64,000 nt of DNA from Diplodia intermedia. Lineage: Eukaryota; Ascomycota; Dothideomycetes; Botryosphaeriales; Botryosphaeriaceae. The translations under genes and the position numbers were made by a program. Shown piece after piece: positions 32,134 to 43,793 of the stretch; position 1 is the first letter of the stretch; each line of letters opens with the position of its first letter. The notes beneath the pieces are model-generated. The model made no database searches. It saw only the letters and a list, made by a program, of their open reading frames with translations, and was not told where the DNA came from. Location: contig JAKEKT010000061.1 of the NCBI GenBank assembly GCA_021495925.1, forward strand, positions 124,001 to 188,000, in the 5' to 3' direction.

Positions 32134-33367
32134 GCGGCGAGGGTGAGGGGTGTTTTAAAGAGAAGGGAAGGGGAAGAAAGGAAGAAAGGGCGTTTTTTGA
32201 TACCATGGCATTGTGGTTGACGTCGGTTTTTTGTGCTTTTGATACCAATTTGTTGGATACCACGGAATTAAAGGGAAGGTCGGGCTGGTCCCGCCCGTCG
32301 CGGCCACGTGCCAGGTGGTTTTCAAGGTTTTGGCTGTATACATATATACCAGGTTGGCAGATTAGGTTAGAACGGAAGAGAGAGGGAAGAAAAAGACGGC
32401 TTTCTCCACCACCGCCACCACCACAACGGCCGGCTCCTCCCGCACAGTCTCGTAGATATGTGCCTACTCGCCACTCGCTCAGAACCAGCCACCCGGCCTG
32501 TGCCCCCTTCCCGGTGGAGGCTGCGGAGGTGGCGTAGGCGGGATGCGGAGGCGGATACGGAGGGCGTTCCCGCTGAATAAAAAAGGCGGCGTGCGTGCTC
32601 CTCCCGTGAGGATCCAGATCTAGACCCAGATCTGATCAGTCGCCTGTGCTGAGATCGTGCGCGGTCCAATCCCAGCCCAGCCCCCCCTTCTCCGCCCGGA
32701 ACGGGAACCGCCACATCCGAGAGGGCCCGGCCATCGGTACGTGGGGGGAAAGTAGGGGCGTCCTGAGTCATAGGCATGCGTAGGCAGTGTGCTGGGTGGA
32801 TCGCGTGCTGCTGCGTGCATGCAAAGCGTTCGGGCGGCTTTCACGACGTCTCTCAACGACGACGCAACTGATATGATCATATGCAGGGCGGTGTGAGTGT
32901 ATTTATGTACAAGTATGAGTGAGCTTTGTATCTAGCGAGGGAGGTTGCCTGTGGGACTACAGTTCTTCATGCTCCTACTCTTACTTCGTCAGAGTTTGCC
33001 GCCACCGTCGTCGCCATGCAACGTTGCCTGTTTGCGAGAGATCAATGTGTGACGTAGGAGAACATGTCTTGCAAGTCGTTTGCAGCCTTGTGCCGTTAAA
33101 TCGGAAAGAAGATGTTTCCTCCGCGCCACTTTGTCGAGCTTGATTGCCGGACGGGAAATGACATGTTTTCCACTGACGTTGTCTGGCTGTATTTTGCGGC
33201 CACTCAAGAAGCGGAAAGGATGTTGGTATAACGAAGTAAATTATCGGGAGTGGAAAGAACAACCCGAAGTGGGTGGACAAGCACAAAGGAGCGCGAACAA
33301 CTACGGTCGTACAATCAATGGAAATTGCAGTCTACTTATTGGATTGCCCTCCATCCGAACAGAAGAG
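32134..33367. other. intergenic, no gene seen
   Basis: 1.2 kb between convergent genes. Short frames only. Confidence 0.5.
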
Positions 33368-34347
33368 CTAGGTGGAAGGCCTTCGTGAAAATAAGCTGTA
33401 CCCTTGAATATTTTTGTACATGTCTGCCGTGGCTTTACCCATTTGACTTTGTTTGCTTCGCCAGTCATAATACCACTCCATGGGGGGTGCAATCTGGATC
33501 AGTTGCTTCCACTGCGAACCCTCAATCTCCAGGCACTTCCCAGTTTTTGAAAGGTAAGCTGTGCCGTAAGTGCTAAAAGCTCTCATTTCTTTATGAGACT
33601 CGCGTGACGTGAGATTACGGATAGCAACCATCTCACCATCAATAGCTTCAGTAAGCCTAGGCTTGTGAGGTCCATGTATCACTTGTCCGCCACCCGCAGA
33701 ATGTAGGATAGTCAGCTTACTCTGCTGCTCCGACGTCTTCAGTGTACCTTGGCGTAGCTGAGCGCAAAGCTCTTCAACTGCTTCTTTCTGCACGTATTGT
33801 GTAAAGATGCAAACATTTAGCTTGATAGCGGGCCTTCGAGTTTGTTCATTTGGGCATATTGGTGATCAGTGACACCCACCGCCACGAAGTTGATGTTGAT
33901 TTCCAGCGGTGTCTGCAGCGAGAACGACAGAGTAGTGACATCTGCTGCTGGAGCGAAGGGAGGATCTCGGAATCGGCGCTCTCCCGGCATGGCGTTGGAT
34001 AACCTGAATTCGATGGATTCCGGCACAGCGGCGTTGTCGACTTCCAAATCTGGGATGCGTTCGATGTCAAGGTACGTGTAGTGGGCGCACGTTCCGTCTT
34101 AGAGTTTTATTGGCGGGCGGAATCGGAAGAAGGCTTCGTGCGCCGGCTCGTTCTGGCATAGGTCGAGGTAGACATAGCAGGAAGCCAAAGGAAGACCGGG
34201 CGTGCTGTAGGTGGGGTAGGAGCAACTGGAAGGCCGTTGCCACCTCACGATGACCGGTGCGGTCGAGCTGAAGGGTATGACAGAATTGAAGAAAGGATCC
34301 ATGTTGGAGCGGATGGACGGGCTAGCGCTGCGCCGTCCCAGACGCAT
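33368..34347 (-). pseudogene. orphan gene with one in-frame TAA
   Basis: One minus-strand frame runs from 34347 to about 33880 and is interrupted only by TAA at 34099-34101. An intron 33788-33879 (donor GTGGGT, acceptor GTGCAG, phase 0) would then join the exon 33368-33787, giving 295 codons. The protein has an FRFRPPIKL segment just before the stop and AHYTYLDIERIPDLE just after it; I recall this layout (a structural FRF.P block then a 'Y..I..ERI' block) in lineage-specific Dothideomycete/Eurotiomycete orphan proteins. CAA to TAA would be a RIP-compatible change. The second exon, with ILHSAGGGQVIHGP and MEWYYDWRSK, is otherwise open. It could be a recent pseudogene or an assembly error. Function unknown. 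Confidence 0.55.
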
Positions 34348-35082
34348 GGCAAAGTGGGAGCGGATGTTGGGAAGCTAGAGGGAGAAGTATGTAGAAGTAG
34401 CCGTTGCACACAGTCTGGCAAGCCTGTCTAGGTGAGTCAGCAGCCTTGAACCCCGATAGTGAATGCAAAAAGCTTCACTCTGCTAAAGACGCATTGATAC
34501 GTCACGGGGAGTATCATAGCCAGACGTTTACGCTCCAAAACCGGGCCACTATTTGCAAGTCCCCACGACGTAGCCAGCTCCCTGACCACATTAGAAGTGC
34601 GGACGAGTAGATAAACCCACCCGGCGAGGAGACTGCAATGTTTTGTGGCTGCGAAAGCACTTCGATATCACGTGACTTGCATCACACCTGCATTAGTCTC
34701 TCGTCACCGGTCTCTTTGTCATTTGTTTAGCCTTGTATTCGTTCGTCAAACACAAAAATCTACTTACTAACCCATTCACTATAGAAGCCAACGACGCAAC
34801 GTTCAAAAATGCCGAAATTATTCAGCTTGGCGGTATGTGGGTCTATACGGCGCATGACTGCAAATCCCTTCCCGATCTGCTGTCCCCGCACCGTTCTTCT
34901 CTACGTTCCTCCCTCTCTTTCTCATTCTCCGCTTTACTCTCCGCTTGCCTGTCAGTTCAAACCAGCACAAACATTGACCCAATCGCTTTTGTCTTTCTCC
35001 ACGGCTCGAACCAACAGACCGTAAGCCTCCTTCGGAGATTTACTGCACTTTGACCGTGTGCAATTCATGTCACGCCGATGAA
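34348..35082. other. promoter region of the HET gene
   Basis: 735 nt. A frame at 34733-35053 is Ser/Leu-rich and probably 5' UTR. A small upstream exon cannot be excluded. Confidence 0.4.
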
Positions 35083-37050
35083 ATGACTATCTCTTACGAT
35101 CCGGTCAAGCCGTCCCTTGTGGATTCTGGGGTTTGTATGCGATGCAGAGATTTCTTCAGCGACGACAGCTTTGGGAGATGGAAAAACGAGACGGTCCGGC
35201 ACGAGTTCCAAAAAGGCTGCGGCATGTGTCATCTGGTACAGTCCGTGTCAGTCGCAAAGGAAGTCGGCTACCCCACCAACATCTCCCCCGCCAAGAAAAT
35301 AAAACTTCAGCATCCCATGTTCCGGTCAATCCCAATTGCCACGGGCGTTTCTGTAGATGGTATCAGATCAGACAGGATGTGGTCTCATTCGCTGCCAAAG
35401 GATAATAAAGGTATACCTGTCATAGCAGAGGTGGACGTTACCAAGCTACCCCCGGAACTTTTATGGCAGTCCGCAGAAGAACTGGTCGACTTTGGAAGAC
35501 TCAGGCTGCTCATGCAGCAGTGTAGTGAGCGGGAAGCCGTGCTGCAGCAACCCAAAGGGATGCGGTTGATACACGTCCCCACTCGACAGATCATCCACGC
35601 ATCGCCAGACATGAAGTACGCCGCGCTATCATACGTGTGGGGTTCCGTCGCCGGGCCCATGCAATTCCGGGAGGAGCTTCCAGAAAACGTACCCAGAACA
35701 ATCGAGGACTGCTTGTTCGCCAGCGCGCAGCTGAACATCGACTACCTCTGGATCGACCGCTACTGCATCCGACAGGATGATGCCGAAGAGAAAGCCGCGC
35801 AGATCCACAAGATGCACGAGATCTACCAAAACGCGTACGTCACCATGTTCGCTGTCGTTGGCGACGGACCCGACCACGGCATCCCGGGTATCAGCCGCCC
35901 GCGGACGTTTCTGCCGCACGCCTTCATGGATGGTCGTCTGTTCGTCGCCATCCACAACCCGCGCCGCGTCATCAGAGACTCGACATGGGCCTCCAGGGGC
36001 TGGACGTACCAAGAAGACTTCCTCTCGACGAGAAAGCTGTTCTTCCTCGGCAACCAGGTACTGTTCAGGTGCACTCGCACCGAGCGGACGGCGATCGAGG
36101 GGCCGCTGCGGAACCCCGAGCCACCGCGACATACCGAGTACGAGGTCCGGCCGTACGACTGGAACGTGGCGGCGCAGCGCTTCATCGCGACGCAGCATAT
36201 GTGGGATCACATCATGGAGGTCAACCGGCGCGGCTTCGCGGACGAAACGGATCGGATCAACGCCATCTTGGGAATCTTCGGACATTTGCAAGTCACAGGG
36301 CTGATCAGCGGCCATGTTTACGGCATCCCCGTCCTCTCCGAGTTTTGCGAGAACAACGACCTGGCGCTGAACATACGCAACTGGAAAGAAGGCTTCCTGA
36401 ACGGCCTGTTGTGGTGTACGGGCCAAGAGCAAAGGGGCAACCCTCGTCGGAGACGCCGCCAGTTCCCAAGCTGGACTTGGGCGGCGTGGCAAGGTGTATT
36501 GGGACCCCGCGCCCAGTGCCGGGAGGACAACATCACCGTTTCGCTGGAGACAAGTCCCGATGGTCAGCTGTTTTCCAGCGAGCAGTGGGCCGGCGCTTTC
36601 CAAGAGACATCGTCGTTGGCTCTCGGCGTTCGTTACATACATCTGGAGGCCCCGGCAATAGAGCTGAGGTTTGAACACTTGGCTGAGCACTTGCTCTACT
36701 ATATAGATGACGATGGAATCCACCAGCGAGCAGCATTGTTGCCGCCAAATTTTCAAATCGACCCGGACCGCCCGAATGATCCAACACACGGAGATGGATT
36801 GGAATGGGCCACGAAGTCATTTCTCGGCTTGATATTCAAGTCCCGTAGATACAATGGTGCATACATTCTTGTACTGGAAGATTATGGGGACCATTTTGAG
36901 CGGGTTGCGCTGTGCCATTTTCCGGGAGATGGACTGATGTTCTATCCGATTCTCATGCACGACGACGGGAGTTTGGAGCCGGTACTTCCAGATACTGTAA
37001 GGACTGGATCCGAGGTCATTGTGCGAAAGCGGAAAGTAAGATTAGGGTGA
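35083..37050 (+). CDS. HET-domain (heterokaryon incompatibility) protein
   Basis: Proteins of this family trigger incompatibility-type cell death when paired with a non-self partner. Single exon; from the ATG at 35083 (MTISYDPVKPS) 655 aa. The same frame is open a little upstream (CNSCHADE), so a 5' exon might add residues. The N-terminus has two CxxC pairs (CMRC, CGMC) around residues 17-49, common in this class. The HET core lies at about residues 180-310: block A YAALSYVWGS, block B LWIDRYCIRQDD (usually LWID..CI.Q) and block C WASRGWTYQEDFLSTRKLFF. The C-terminal half (residues 330-655) is the variable region, with HLQVTGLISG and an RRRRRQFPSWTWAAW patch resembling the 'PSWSW' box that many HET proteins carry. 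No partner gene with a NACHT or SesB fold is intact nearby; the NACHT pseudogene lies 6 kb away. Confidence 0.93.
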   Translation: MTISYDPVKPSLVDSGVCMRCRDFFSDDSFGRWKNETVRHEFQKGCGMCHLVQSVSVAKEVGYPTNISPAKKIKLQHPMFRSIPIATGVSVDGIRSDRMWSHSLPKDNKGIPVIAEVDVTKLPPELLWQSAEELVDFGRLRLLMQQCSEREAVLQQPKGMRLIHVPTRQIIHASPDMKYAALSYVWGSVAGPMQFREELPENVPRTIEDCLFASAQLNIDYLWIDRYCIRQDDAEEKAAQIHKMHEIYQNAYVTMFAVVGDGPDHGIPGISRPRTFLPHAFMDGRLFVAIHNPRRVIRDSTWASRGWTYQEDFLSTRKLFFLGNQVLFRCTRTERTAIEGPLRNPEPPRHTEYEVRPYDWNVAAQRFIATQHMWDHIMEVNRRGFADETDRINAILGIFGHLQVTGLISGHVYGIPVLSEFCENNDLALNIRNWKEGFLNGLLWCTGQEQRGNPRRRRRQFPSWTWAAWQGVLGPRAQCREDNITVSLETSPDGQLFSSEQWAGAFQETSSLALGVRYIHLEAPAIELRFEHLAEHLLYYIDDDGIHQRAALLPPNFQIDPDRPNDPTHGDGLEWATKSFLGLIFKSRRYNGAYILVLEDYGDHFERVALCHFPGDGLMFYPILMHDDGSLEPVLPDTVRTGSEVIVRKRKVRLG

Positions 37051-37271
37051 AATCACCCAGATTCTCTGTAGCGTAAAGTAATACTGTGGTTTCCGCCATT
37101 TGAGGTGATCTTGTCCACAACCGGCGCCTCCCGTGCAGGTAACAAACAAAGTAACGAAAATAACGCATTTCCATCATCGATGCGTAGGCAGCGGTGCGGG
37201 GTAAGCACGCGACGAAGGAACCCAAATTACGTACGCCAAGGAAATTTCAAACTCTAGTGGTCCGGAAGTAG

Positions 37272-37279
37272 CTATAAAG
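37272..37279 (+). promoter_or_regulatory. TATA box of the endosulfine gene
   Basis: CTATAAAG, 73 nt before the start codon at 37345. Confidence 0.55.
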
Positions 37280-37344
37280 GGTAGTTTCCCAATGCTCCTC
37301 CTCCTCGCTCGCGGCATCGCTTCCGCCTCGGCACCTTTCTAACA

Positions 37345-37882
37345 ATGGAATCCGCCCCGAACAAGCAGGAGGTAAGCACCAACACCACAGACACAAAAGT
37401 GCATGTATGTACACTGCTCATCGCCACCAGTCAAATGACTACTCCGACCAGGAGAAGCGCCTCCTCCACCTCTACGGCAAACTCCCCCGCAAGACAGACC
37501 TCCTCCACCACCAACTCGAAGTACCGTATCCCCCTTTCCCCAACTGTCTTCCCCACCCTGCACGACTAACCCAGTACAGTCTCGTCAATACTTCGACTCG
37601 GGCGACTTCGCCCTCTCGCAAGCGAGCGAATCGTCCGACATCGGCGCCGTGCACACGGGGACCGAGCACCCGTCGTCGAAGAGCGTGTCGCACCCGGCGG
37701 CGCCTGTTCCCAACTCGAGCAACGTCGCCAGAGGGGCGAACGATCAGCAGTGTCGGGATGGGGGAAGGACGATGTCTGGGGCTGGGGAGTCGGGGTTGAT
37801 CAATCAGCAGTCGTACAGCGAGGGTGTTGCGCGAATGGGTGAATATGGAGGAGATGGTGGTGGTGGTAGCGAGAAGAAGTAG
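37345..37882 (+). CDS. igo1: endosulfine/ARPP-19 family protein (Igo1-like)
   Basis: Phosphatase inhibitor. When phosphorylated by Greatwall/Rim15-type kinase, family members bind and inhibit PP2A-B55, linking nutrient state to cell-cycle and quiescence control (family knowledge). 139 aa from join(37345..37371, 37431..37520, 37580..37882), two short introns in phase 0. The signature core is visible: DQEKRLLHLYGKLPRKTDLL, then RQYFDSGDFALS. The kinase target Ser is S46 in FDSGDF (commonly FDSGDY; the Phe variant is conservative). The C-terminal two-thirds is Ser/Gly-rich, acidic and disordered, as usual for the family. The first coding exon is only nine codons, so automated prediction could easily miss it. 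Convergent with the Reg1-like gene downstream. Confidence 0.93.
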
Positions 37883-38300
37883 GTAGGTAGGTTTGGGGAG
37901 CTTCTGGCGGCGGGCCAGATGTGGGATATCCTCGAGGTCTCGATGATGTTGTGGCGTGCTCTGAGGGAATGATGTTCTGATGGTGATAATTTAAGAAATG
38001 GAGTTTGGGTAATGGGGAAAGAAACTGCGGCGGCAGCAGTTATGCAAAGAAATGACCATGTTCTTTTTCTAGTGTGATTTGTGCCCATCATATACCAACA
38101 CACAGCTAGTTTCCCCCGAGGCAAGCTGATTAAAACAAAAAGTCTAACGATGTGATAAGACCTTCTTCAATCCATTTAGAAGTCTCGTCGCTCCGTTTCG
38201 AACGCCTCAAAAAATCCAATATGCACAAGTATGCTTTTGTCGACAACAAGGAAACCCCCCTGTATATACACCTCGTCAACGCTCCCACCACACGTCGGCA
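37883..38300. other. spacer between convergent endosulfine and Reg1-like genes
   Basis: 418 nt with no frame of note. It should hold both 3' UTRs. Confidence 0.5.
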
Positions 38301-39654
38301 TCACCTCCTCTCCCTCCCTCGGCCCACCGAATTCAGCGCCCCATCCGGCAACTTCCTCAGCGTCTCCAGCTTCTGCACCCCGCCACCGCTGCCCCCATCA
38401 CCACTCCCCGGTTCCAGAGACACAGCATGCTGCGGCGTATTGCGGCGCTTCCTTCGTTTCGTCGCCACCTTCATCTCAAGCCCATCGTCATTGTCGGCAT
38501 CATCGTCGGCGTCGTCGCTTGGACGTTGTTCATGATGCGGTGGTGCCGCAGCAGCGGCAGCTAGCAGGGAGGAACGGATGGCTTTGCGGTGCTGGTGGTG
38601 GGCCTGGTCGCGGCGGTGCAGGGTGATGCGCTGCTCGACGACCTCGTTGAAGCGGATGTGGCGTTTCTCTTCTTTAGGTCGGGGGTGGAGGAGGTCGTCT
38701 TTGGTGAAGGAGGAGGACGAAGAAGATGTGGCGGTGGTGGTGGAGGACCCGTTCTTCAATGCGGACGGGAAGATGATGCCGGGCAGATCGGTGGTGGAGG
38801 AGCTGCGTGCGAGATGGCCGAATTTCCGGGGCTTGGTGTCGTCGCTGTCGTCGGTCGTTGCGGACTTCTGCGTGGGGATGGCGCCGGCGGCTTGCATGAG
38901 GACGGAGAGGCTAAAGGTGGAGCGCCGCGTCATGACTTCGAGCATGTCCATCTTCTTGAGAATGGAGCGCCGGTGTCCTCTTCCAGATGAATCGTCGGCC
39001 GTGGAGTGGCTGCCGGATGGTCCTGGGGCACCGGGGGTGGAGAAGCCGGTGGATTTCTGTAAAGGGCCGTAGAGCCAGGTGATGTCGCGCTCCTTGAACC
39101 TGGGAACAGACAGTCAGCGTCACGATAGAAATGCTATGAGTGAGGACGTCTACTTACCAGTTGAGCGTCTCTGGGGAAACAGTGGCCAGTTGGAACCTTG
39201 ACTTCGCCCATGCACGCCACGACGCATTCTCGAGTCGGGAGACCTGGCCGTACTCCTTGCGGTTCACGGTGATGTGGCGCCATGATGAGCTGATGTCATC
39301 TTCCTGCCAATCCTGGGATAGGTAGTCGATGTGACGGGACGGATCGGACCGCAGGGACAGATCATCTCTCGTGGCCGAAGGGGACCTCGTGGCTTGGGAT
39401 TTTGTGGGGCCCGGGGGAATGCTTGGCTGACATGCTACCGTGGCTAGGCGTTCGGGCTCGGGGATCGAGAACAGCTGGGGTGGTGAAGGCGGGCCGAGGC
39501 CATCATCGCGGTCATCGGGTGCGGGTGTTGGGGGAACAGAAGGCTGAAACGGCTCTTCGAACAGCGACCGTCTTAACTCGTCGAGGGAGAAACGAGACGA
39601 AGTGTGAGATCCAGAAATGAGACCGAGCTCGTCCATGTAATCGGATCGGGGCAC
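38301..39654 (-). CDS. Reg1-like PP1 regulatory protein (AreA/GATA-like N-terminal domain family)
   Basis: 431 aa from complement(38301..39099, 39158..39654), one 58 nt intron splitting a Trp codon (TG|G). Residues about 141-178 (LENASWRAWAKSRFQL, then SPETLNWFKERDITWLYGPL) are the short fungal domain found in nitrogen regulator AreA-like N-termini and in Reg1/Hex2 glucose-repression proteins (Pfam PF08550 by memory). Further on, KRHIRFNEVVEQ (about residue 312) combines a PP1-docking RVxF-type motif (R-H-I-R-F) with the Reg1 consensus IxFNxxVEQ. The rest is Ser/Asp/Pro-rich and disordered, with an acidic DDADDDADNDD and a basic KRRKRR nuclear-type signal near the C-terminus. By family, it would bring PP1 to Snf1-type targets in carbon catabolite control. 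Shares a 671 nt divergent promoter with the alpha/beta hydrolase. Confidence 0.85.
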
Positions 39655-40325
39655 GGTTGGTAATGGATGAGGGGCTTCCCGGCTACGGTTAAGCCTGTAA
39701 TGATTGTGTTTGGGGAGGGAGGGTGGACGGTGTTAACAGTGCGAGGGTGAAAAAATGCGCGAAAATTACGCTTCGGCCGGGCGCAGCGTACGTCATGGTG
39801 GCGGGTTACGTCATGATCTCCGAGCAATCAAGGAACAACAACCCGCGCCCGTATCAACGCAGGGGCTGGTTTTCGCCGGTAAACCTGGCCCGCAGCGCCG
39901 GCGGATGGGCAACGCTTCGTAAGGGGTCTGTCGCGTTCCGTCGAAGACCGTGTCACGGTGCGATTGAAGCTTGGCTGGCGGCGCATGCGATTGGACGCGC
40001 GCATGGCCTTTGGCGGTTGCCTAATTACGGCTTTGTCACCCACCACGTTACGTCGCTTCCGCCGGCAGCGCAGCCCGCCAGCTCGTCCTTCACATGAGCC
40101 TGCGCATGCTGCACGCCGACCTCGCCCGCTCAGAGTCAGCCCACACGGTGGGCCCTCATCTTCACTTCCTGTCCTCTGGGTTTGTTGAGAGCCCATGTTT
40201 GTTGGGCCTCGGTTGCCGTCGCTCACACATGTCTCAGTCATCGGAGTCTTTCCCGACCTCCACCACAACATAAGACCGCATGTCAACCACCGTCTCTTTG
40301 CTCGTTTTATCCGTGTAGCGCGACC
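39655..40325. other. divergent promoter, Reg1-like gene and alpha/beta hydrolase
   Basis: 671 nt between two outward start codons. The antisense frame 39828-40604 overlapping it has no domain and is not called. Confidence 0.5.
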
Positions 40326-41936
40326 ATGATCGGCACATCTACCGCCGAGTACGTCTTCATCCGCGCCTGCATCTTGGGCCTCCGCTCCATCACTCCGCTC
40401 TGCTTTCTCTACTGTCTCGCACGCTTCCTGCTCGACCTCACCTTCCCTGCGCATGTGATTGTGGACCTGTGGGCTGTTGCGGAGATTGCCTTCTACCTCC
40501 TCTTCTACATTCCACGCAAACGCCAGTTGCAGACCGCAGCCACTCACCCTCCACCACCAACACGTGAGCAGCGCTCGCGGCTGTTCAGTCGTTGCAGTGA
40601 ACATGTTCCCGATTTCGAGCGCTATCTGAGAGGCTGGTTCATGGGCGCGCCCTCGTCCGAGATCAAGCGCGAGAACATCAGAGAGTTCCTCTCATGGGCT
40701 TTCCTGGACACGGCCGACGCACACGCGCTGGGCGGAGACGAGTTCGATGGCTACATGCGTGACGTCGAAGCGCGGCTCGGAAGGAAGGTCGAGAGCGGAA
40801 GAGGCCAAGCACGGTGCCTGAGGTTGACGCTTGACAAAGTCCGCATGACGCACCGGTCCTTGATTTGGTATCTGGTAAGCATGTCTTCCTGCTCGTTGCC
40901 GCCTCAGCTGACGTCCCGCTGCTGTGCGTCTTTGTGGTCGATATGATAGCGTCCACCCGCTTGTCGTTCTACCAGTTCGACTACCACCGCACCCGCCGCC
41001 GCCACTGGTACTCTGTGCTCCCGCCTCGGCCGCACAACCTGTTCGCGAAACGCACGTCGCCATCCCGCTCCATTACCTACTGGCACCGCCCGCACACGGC
41101 GAAGGGGAAGCTTCCCATTCTGTTTGTCCACGGCATCGGCATTGGTCTGTATCCCTACGTGAATTTCTTGTCCGAAATCAACGCCACCAGCCGCCGCAAG
41201 GGAAGCGGAGACGTGGGCATCATTGCCATCGAGATCATGCCCATCAGCTTCCGCATCACGTCTCCCGCCCTGCGCAAAGAGGAGATGTGCGCCGAAATTG
41301 GCCGCATCCTCGAAGCCCACGGCTGGGACAAGTTTGTCCTGGTTTCGCATTCGTACGTCTTCTCACGCCCCCCGTATATACTGTTGCTGACGCCCAGAGA
41401 AAGATACGGAAGCGTCATCAGCACGCACATGCTGCATTCCCCCAAGCTCACGACCAAAATTGGATCCATCCTCCTCATCGACCCCGTCACGTTCCTCCTC
41501 CACCTCCCTGACGTGGCCTGCAATTTCGTAAGTATGCCAACTCTCCCGTCGCCGAAAAAATGCTCATCCCGTGCCCCAGATCATCCGCAAGCCCCAGCAT
41601 GCCAACGAGCACCAACTGGCCTACTTTGCATCCCAGGACATGGGCGTCGCGCACACGCTGTCTCGCTGCTTCTTCTGGAGTGAGAACATCATGTGGAAGG
41701 AAGATCTCGCCGGCCGCGACGTCTCCGTCTCGCTGTCCGGCCGCGACCTGATTGTCGACACCGAGACTGTGCGGGTGTATCTTGCTGGTGAGGGGAAGTG
41801 GAAGGACAAGACGCGGAGCGCCAACGATCTAGATGTGTTGTGGTTCAATGACCTGGACCATGCGCAGGTGTTTGATAAGGCGAGGGATAGGAAGAGACTG
41901 ATCAGCGTGCTGGAGAAGTATTGTGCTAGAGTTTAG
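40326..41936 (+). CDS. membrane-anchored alpha/beta hydrolase
   Basis: Hydrolase or lipase of unknown substrate. 485 aa from join(40326..40874, 40925..41352, 41404..41527, 41580..41936). The N-terminus has two hydrophobic helices (SITPLCFLYCLARFLLDLTF; VIVDLWAVAEIAFYLLFYI), so it is membrane-bound. The hydrolase fold begins at ILFVHGIGIGLYPYVNFL (oxyanion HG). The nucleophile elbow V-S-H-S-Y-G-S is assembled across the second intron, making Ser-326 the nucleophile. A later Asp lies in ILLIDPV, and candidate His residues are in FNDLDHAQVFDK. The first intron is odd. The donor is GTAAGC and a CTGAC branch is present, but the only acceptor restoring the frame (WYL|CVFVVD) ends in TG, not AG. Introns 2 and 3 are canonical. 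The odd site could be non-canonical splicing, a mutation or a sequence error. Confidence 0.8.
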
Positions 41937-42845
41937 ATTGAGTCTTCCCTTCATTTATTTTTTTTGCGGAGAAGGGATGATGGGAGTATAGATTGCTTGA
42001 TACCAGGGAGTCTCCCATTAGAAGATAGAAATTGTTTTAGGATTAGCGTTGATATGTTCCGTAGTGTCTAGGTTACGTACAAATACTTAATTAAGACCCT
42101 TTTAAGTACGAAGACTGCGAAGACCTATGGTAGGGTGGTTGTCCTACTATAACTGTGCCTTACTCTAGACCGTACTGCTATGTTCAAGCCCAACACTGAC
42201 AACAGTTGAGAAAAGTTATGGTCAATCCTAACATCGTGAATTACGAGACACACGAACTCTTTAACGAGGAGCAGGGAGAGGTGACAAGAACAGTTCCGAT
42301 CGCTTTATGCTTAGGTGGGCTGTCGATAAAGTGTGGAGTCAGGCCACAGCACCTAATGGTCTTGGCATGAAAGTAACAGAGCATCCAGCAGTAATATCCT
42401 TAGAGCCGGCTTACCCCTGAATAGGAAATGCTCTTTTCGTTAATCCCTTTTTCCGAATCAGCCTTTCTACAACGAACAATGCCAACCCAAAAATAGCTGA
42501 CTGCACGTTCGATGTGCCTTCAACTACAGTTAGTGATTTACGCTACTCGAACTTCAATATAAATATTTCATAGTCAAAATTCAACATCGGTCTGAAGCCC
42601 CGATACGAAATTGGTATTCAACCGCATATATGAGAAGGACAGTATAAAGTAGACTATAAAATCATCCCGAAAATCAGAATCGTGGACTAACGCAATTGGA
42701 AAACGTGGGAACAAGTCACAGCCGGATCAACAAGTAGGCCTATTGTGGCGTCAATCCATACCTAGCCCTCCAAAATCAAAAGCAACAGACTACTTCTTCC
42801 ACCTCAGCCCTAGCACTTTCCACATTCTCTCACCTCATTTCTCCA
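41937..42845. other. AT-rich intergenic stretch between convergent genes
   Basis: 909 nt without coding potential, A/T-rich from about 42000 to 42780. It may be an old, short mobile-element relic, but I see no terminal repeats. Confidence 0.45.
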
Positions 42846-43762
42846 TTACCAAGCAACCAGGGGATCACCCGCCCGGCGCCCTTCAGTAACTTCGGGGAAG
42901 AACATGGCCTCCTTGTATTCGGGAATCGTCGAGTCGGGCCTTACGACCGAGATGGTCGCGCTGACCGAGATCTTCAGCCCAGCGACACGTTCCGGATCCG
43001 CTTGCTGTCGGTTGGCCTGTAAACAACATACCGTCAGCTTTCCATATCGAGCACAGAGAGAGAGAAAAAGGAGGGAGAAGGAGGGAGAGAGAAAACAACG
43101 CCTCTCCCTCCCCTACTCCTCAGCCAACAGAACCGCGAGAGGGCCGAAATAACTACTACTCACATCGGCAATCCTCCACCCCAGCCCCCGTTGCAAGAAC
43201 GGCACCACATCATTCGGACTCAGACTGCCCAGCCCTGGCTGCCCTTGTGCCCCGGCTTCCACGTAGTCCAGCAATATCGGCGTCACGACGCTCGTCCCGG
43301 TGACCCTCACCCCCTCGGAGGCTTGCAGCGCGCAGTTGTCGCACGCCTCGCGCGGCGCGGCGAAGATGTGCGTCACCCCTGCGAAGGTGGACGCGGATTG
43401 CCACGACCCGGCCGAGGGCGGGATGGCGGTGGGGGATCCGATGAAGAAGTAAAGCGTGAAGGCACCGTTGAGGGCGTCTCTGTTCAGTAGGTGTTAGCGT
43501 AGTTAAATGGAAGGGGTGGGGATGGGGAGACGTTACTTGTTCACTTCGGTGTCGATGTACCAGTTCAGCACCAGCCGGCTGCCGGGCGGCTCGGCGCGCA
43601 ATATCTCCTCGCCCTTGCGGAAAGACGGGACGTGTTCTGGGCCGTGCTGCGGATGTGTGTTGCCGCCGTACCTGGGGCTGCCGTCGAAGCTGCTGCTGGG
43701 CTGGAGGCCGGCGTTCTCGAAGCCGGGGGTCCAGCCGTGGTTGGTGCCGCTGACACCGACGC

Positions 43763-43793
<31 letters not shown>

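Noticed and set aside
35629..36789. 386-codon antisense frame across the HET gene
   Set aside because: The plus strand encodes the diagnostic HET blocks; the antisense frame has no known motif.
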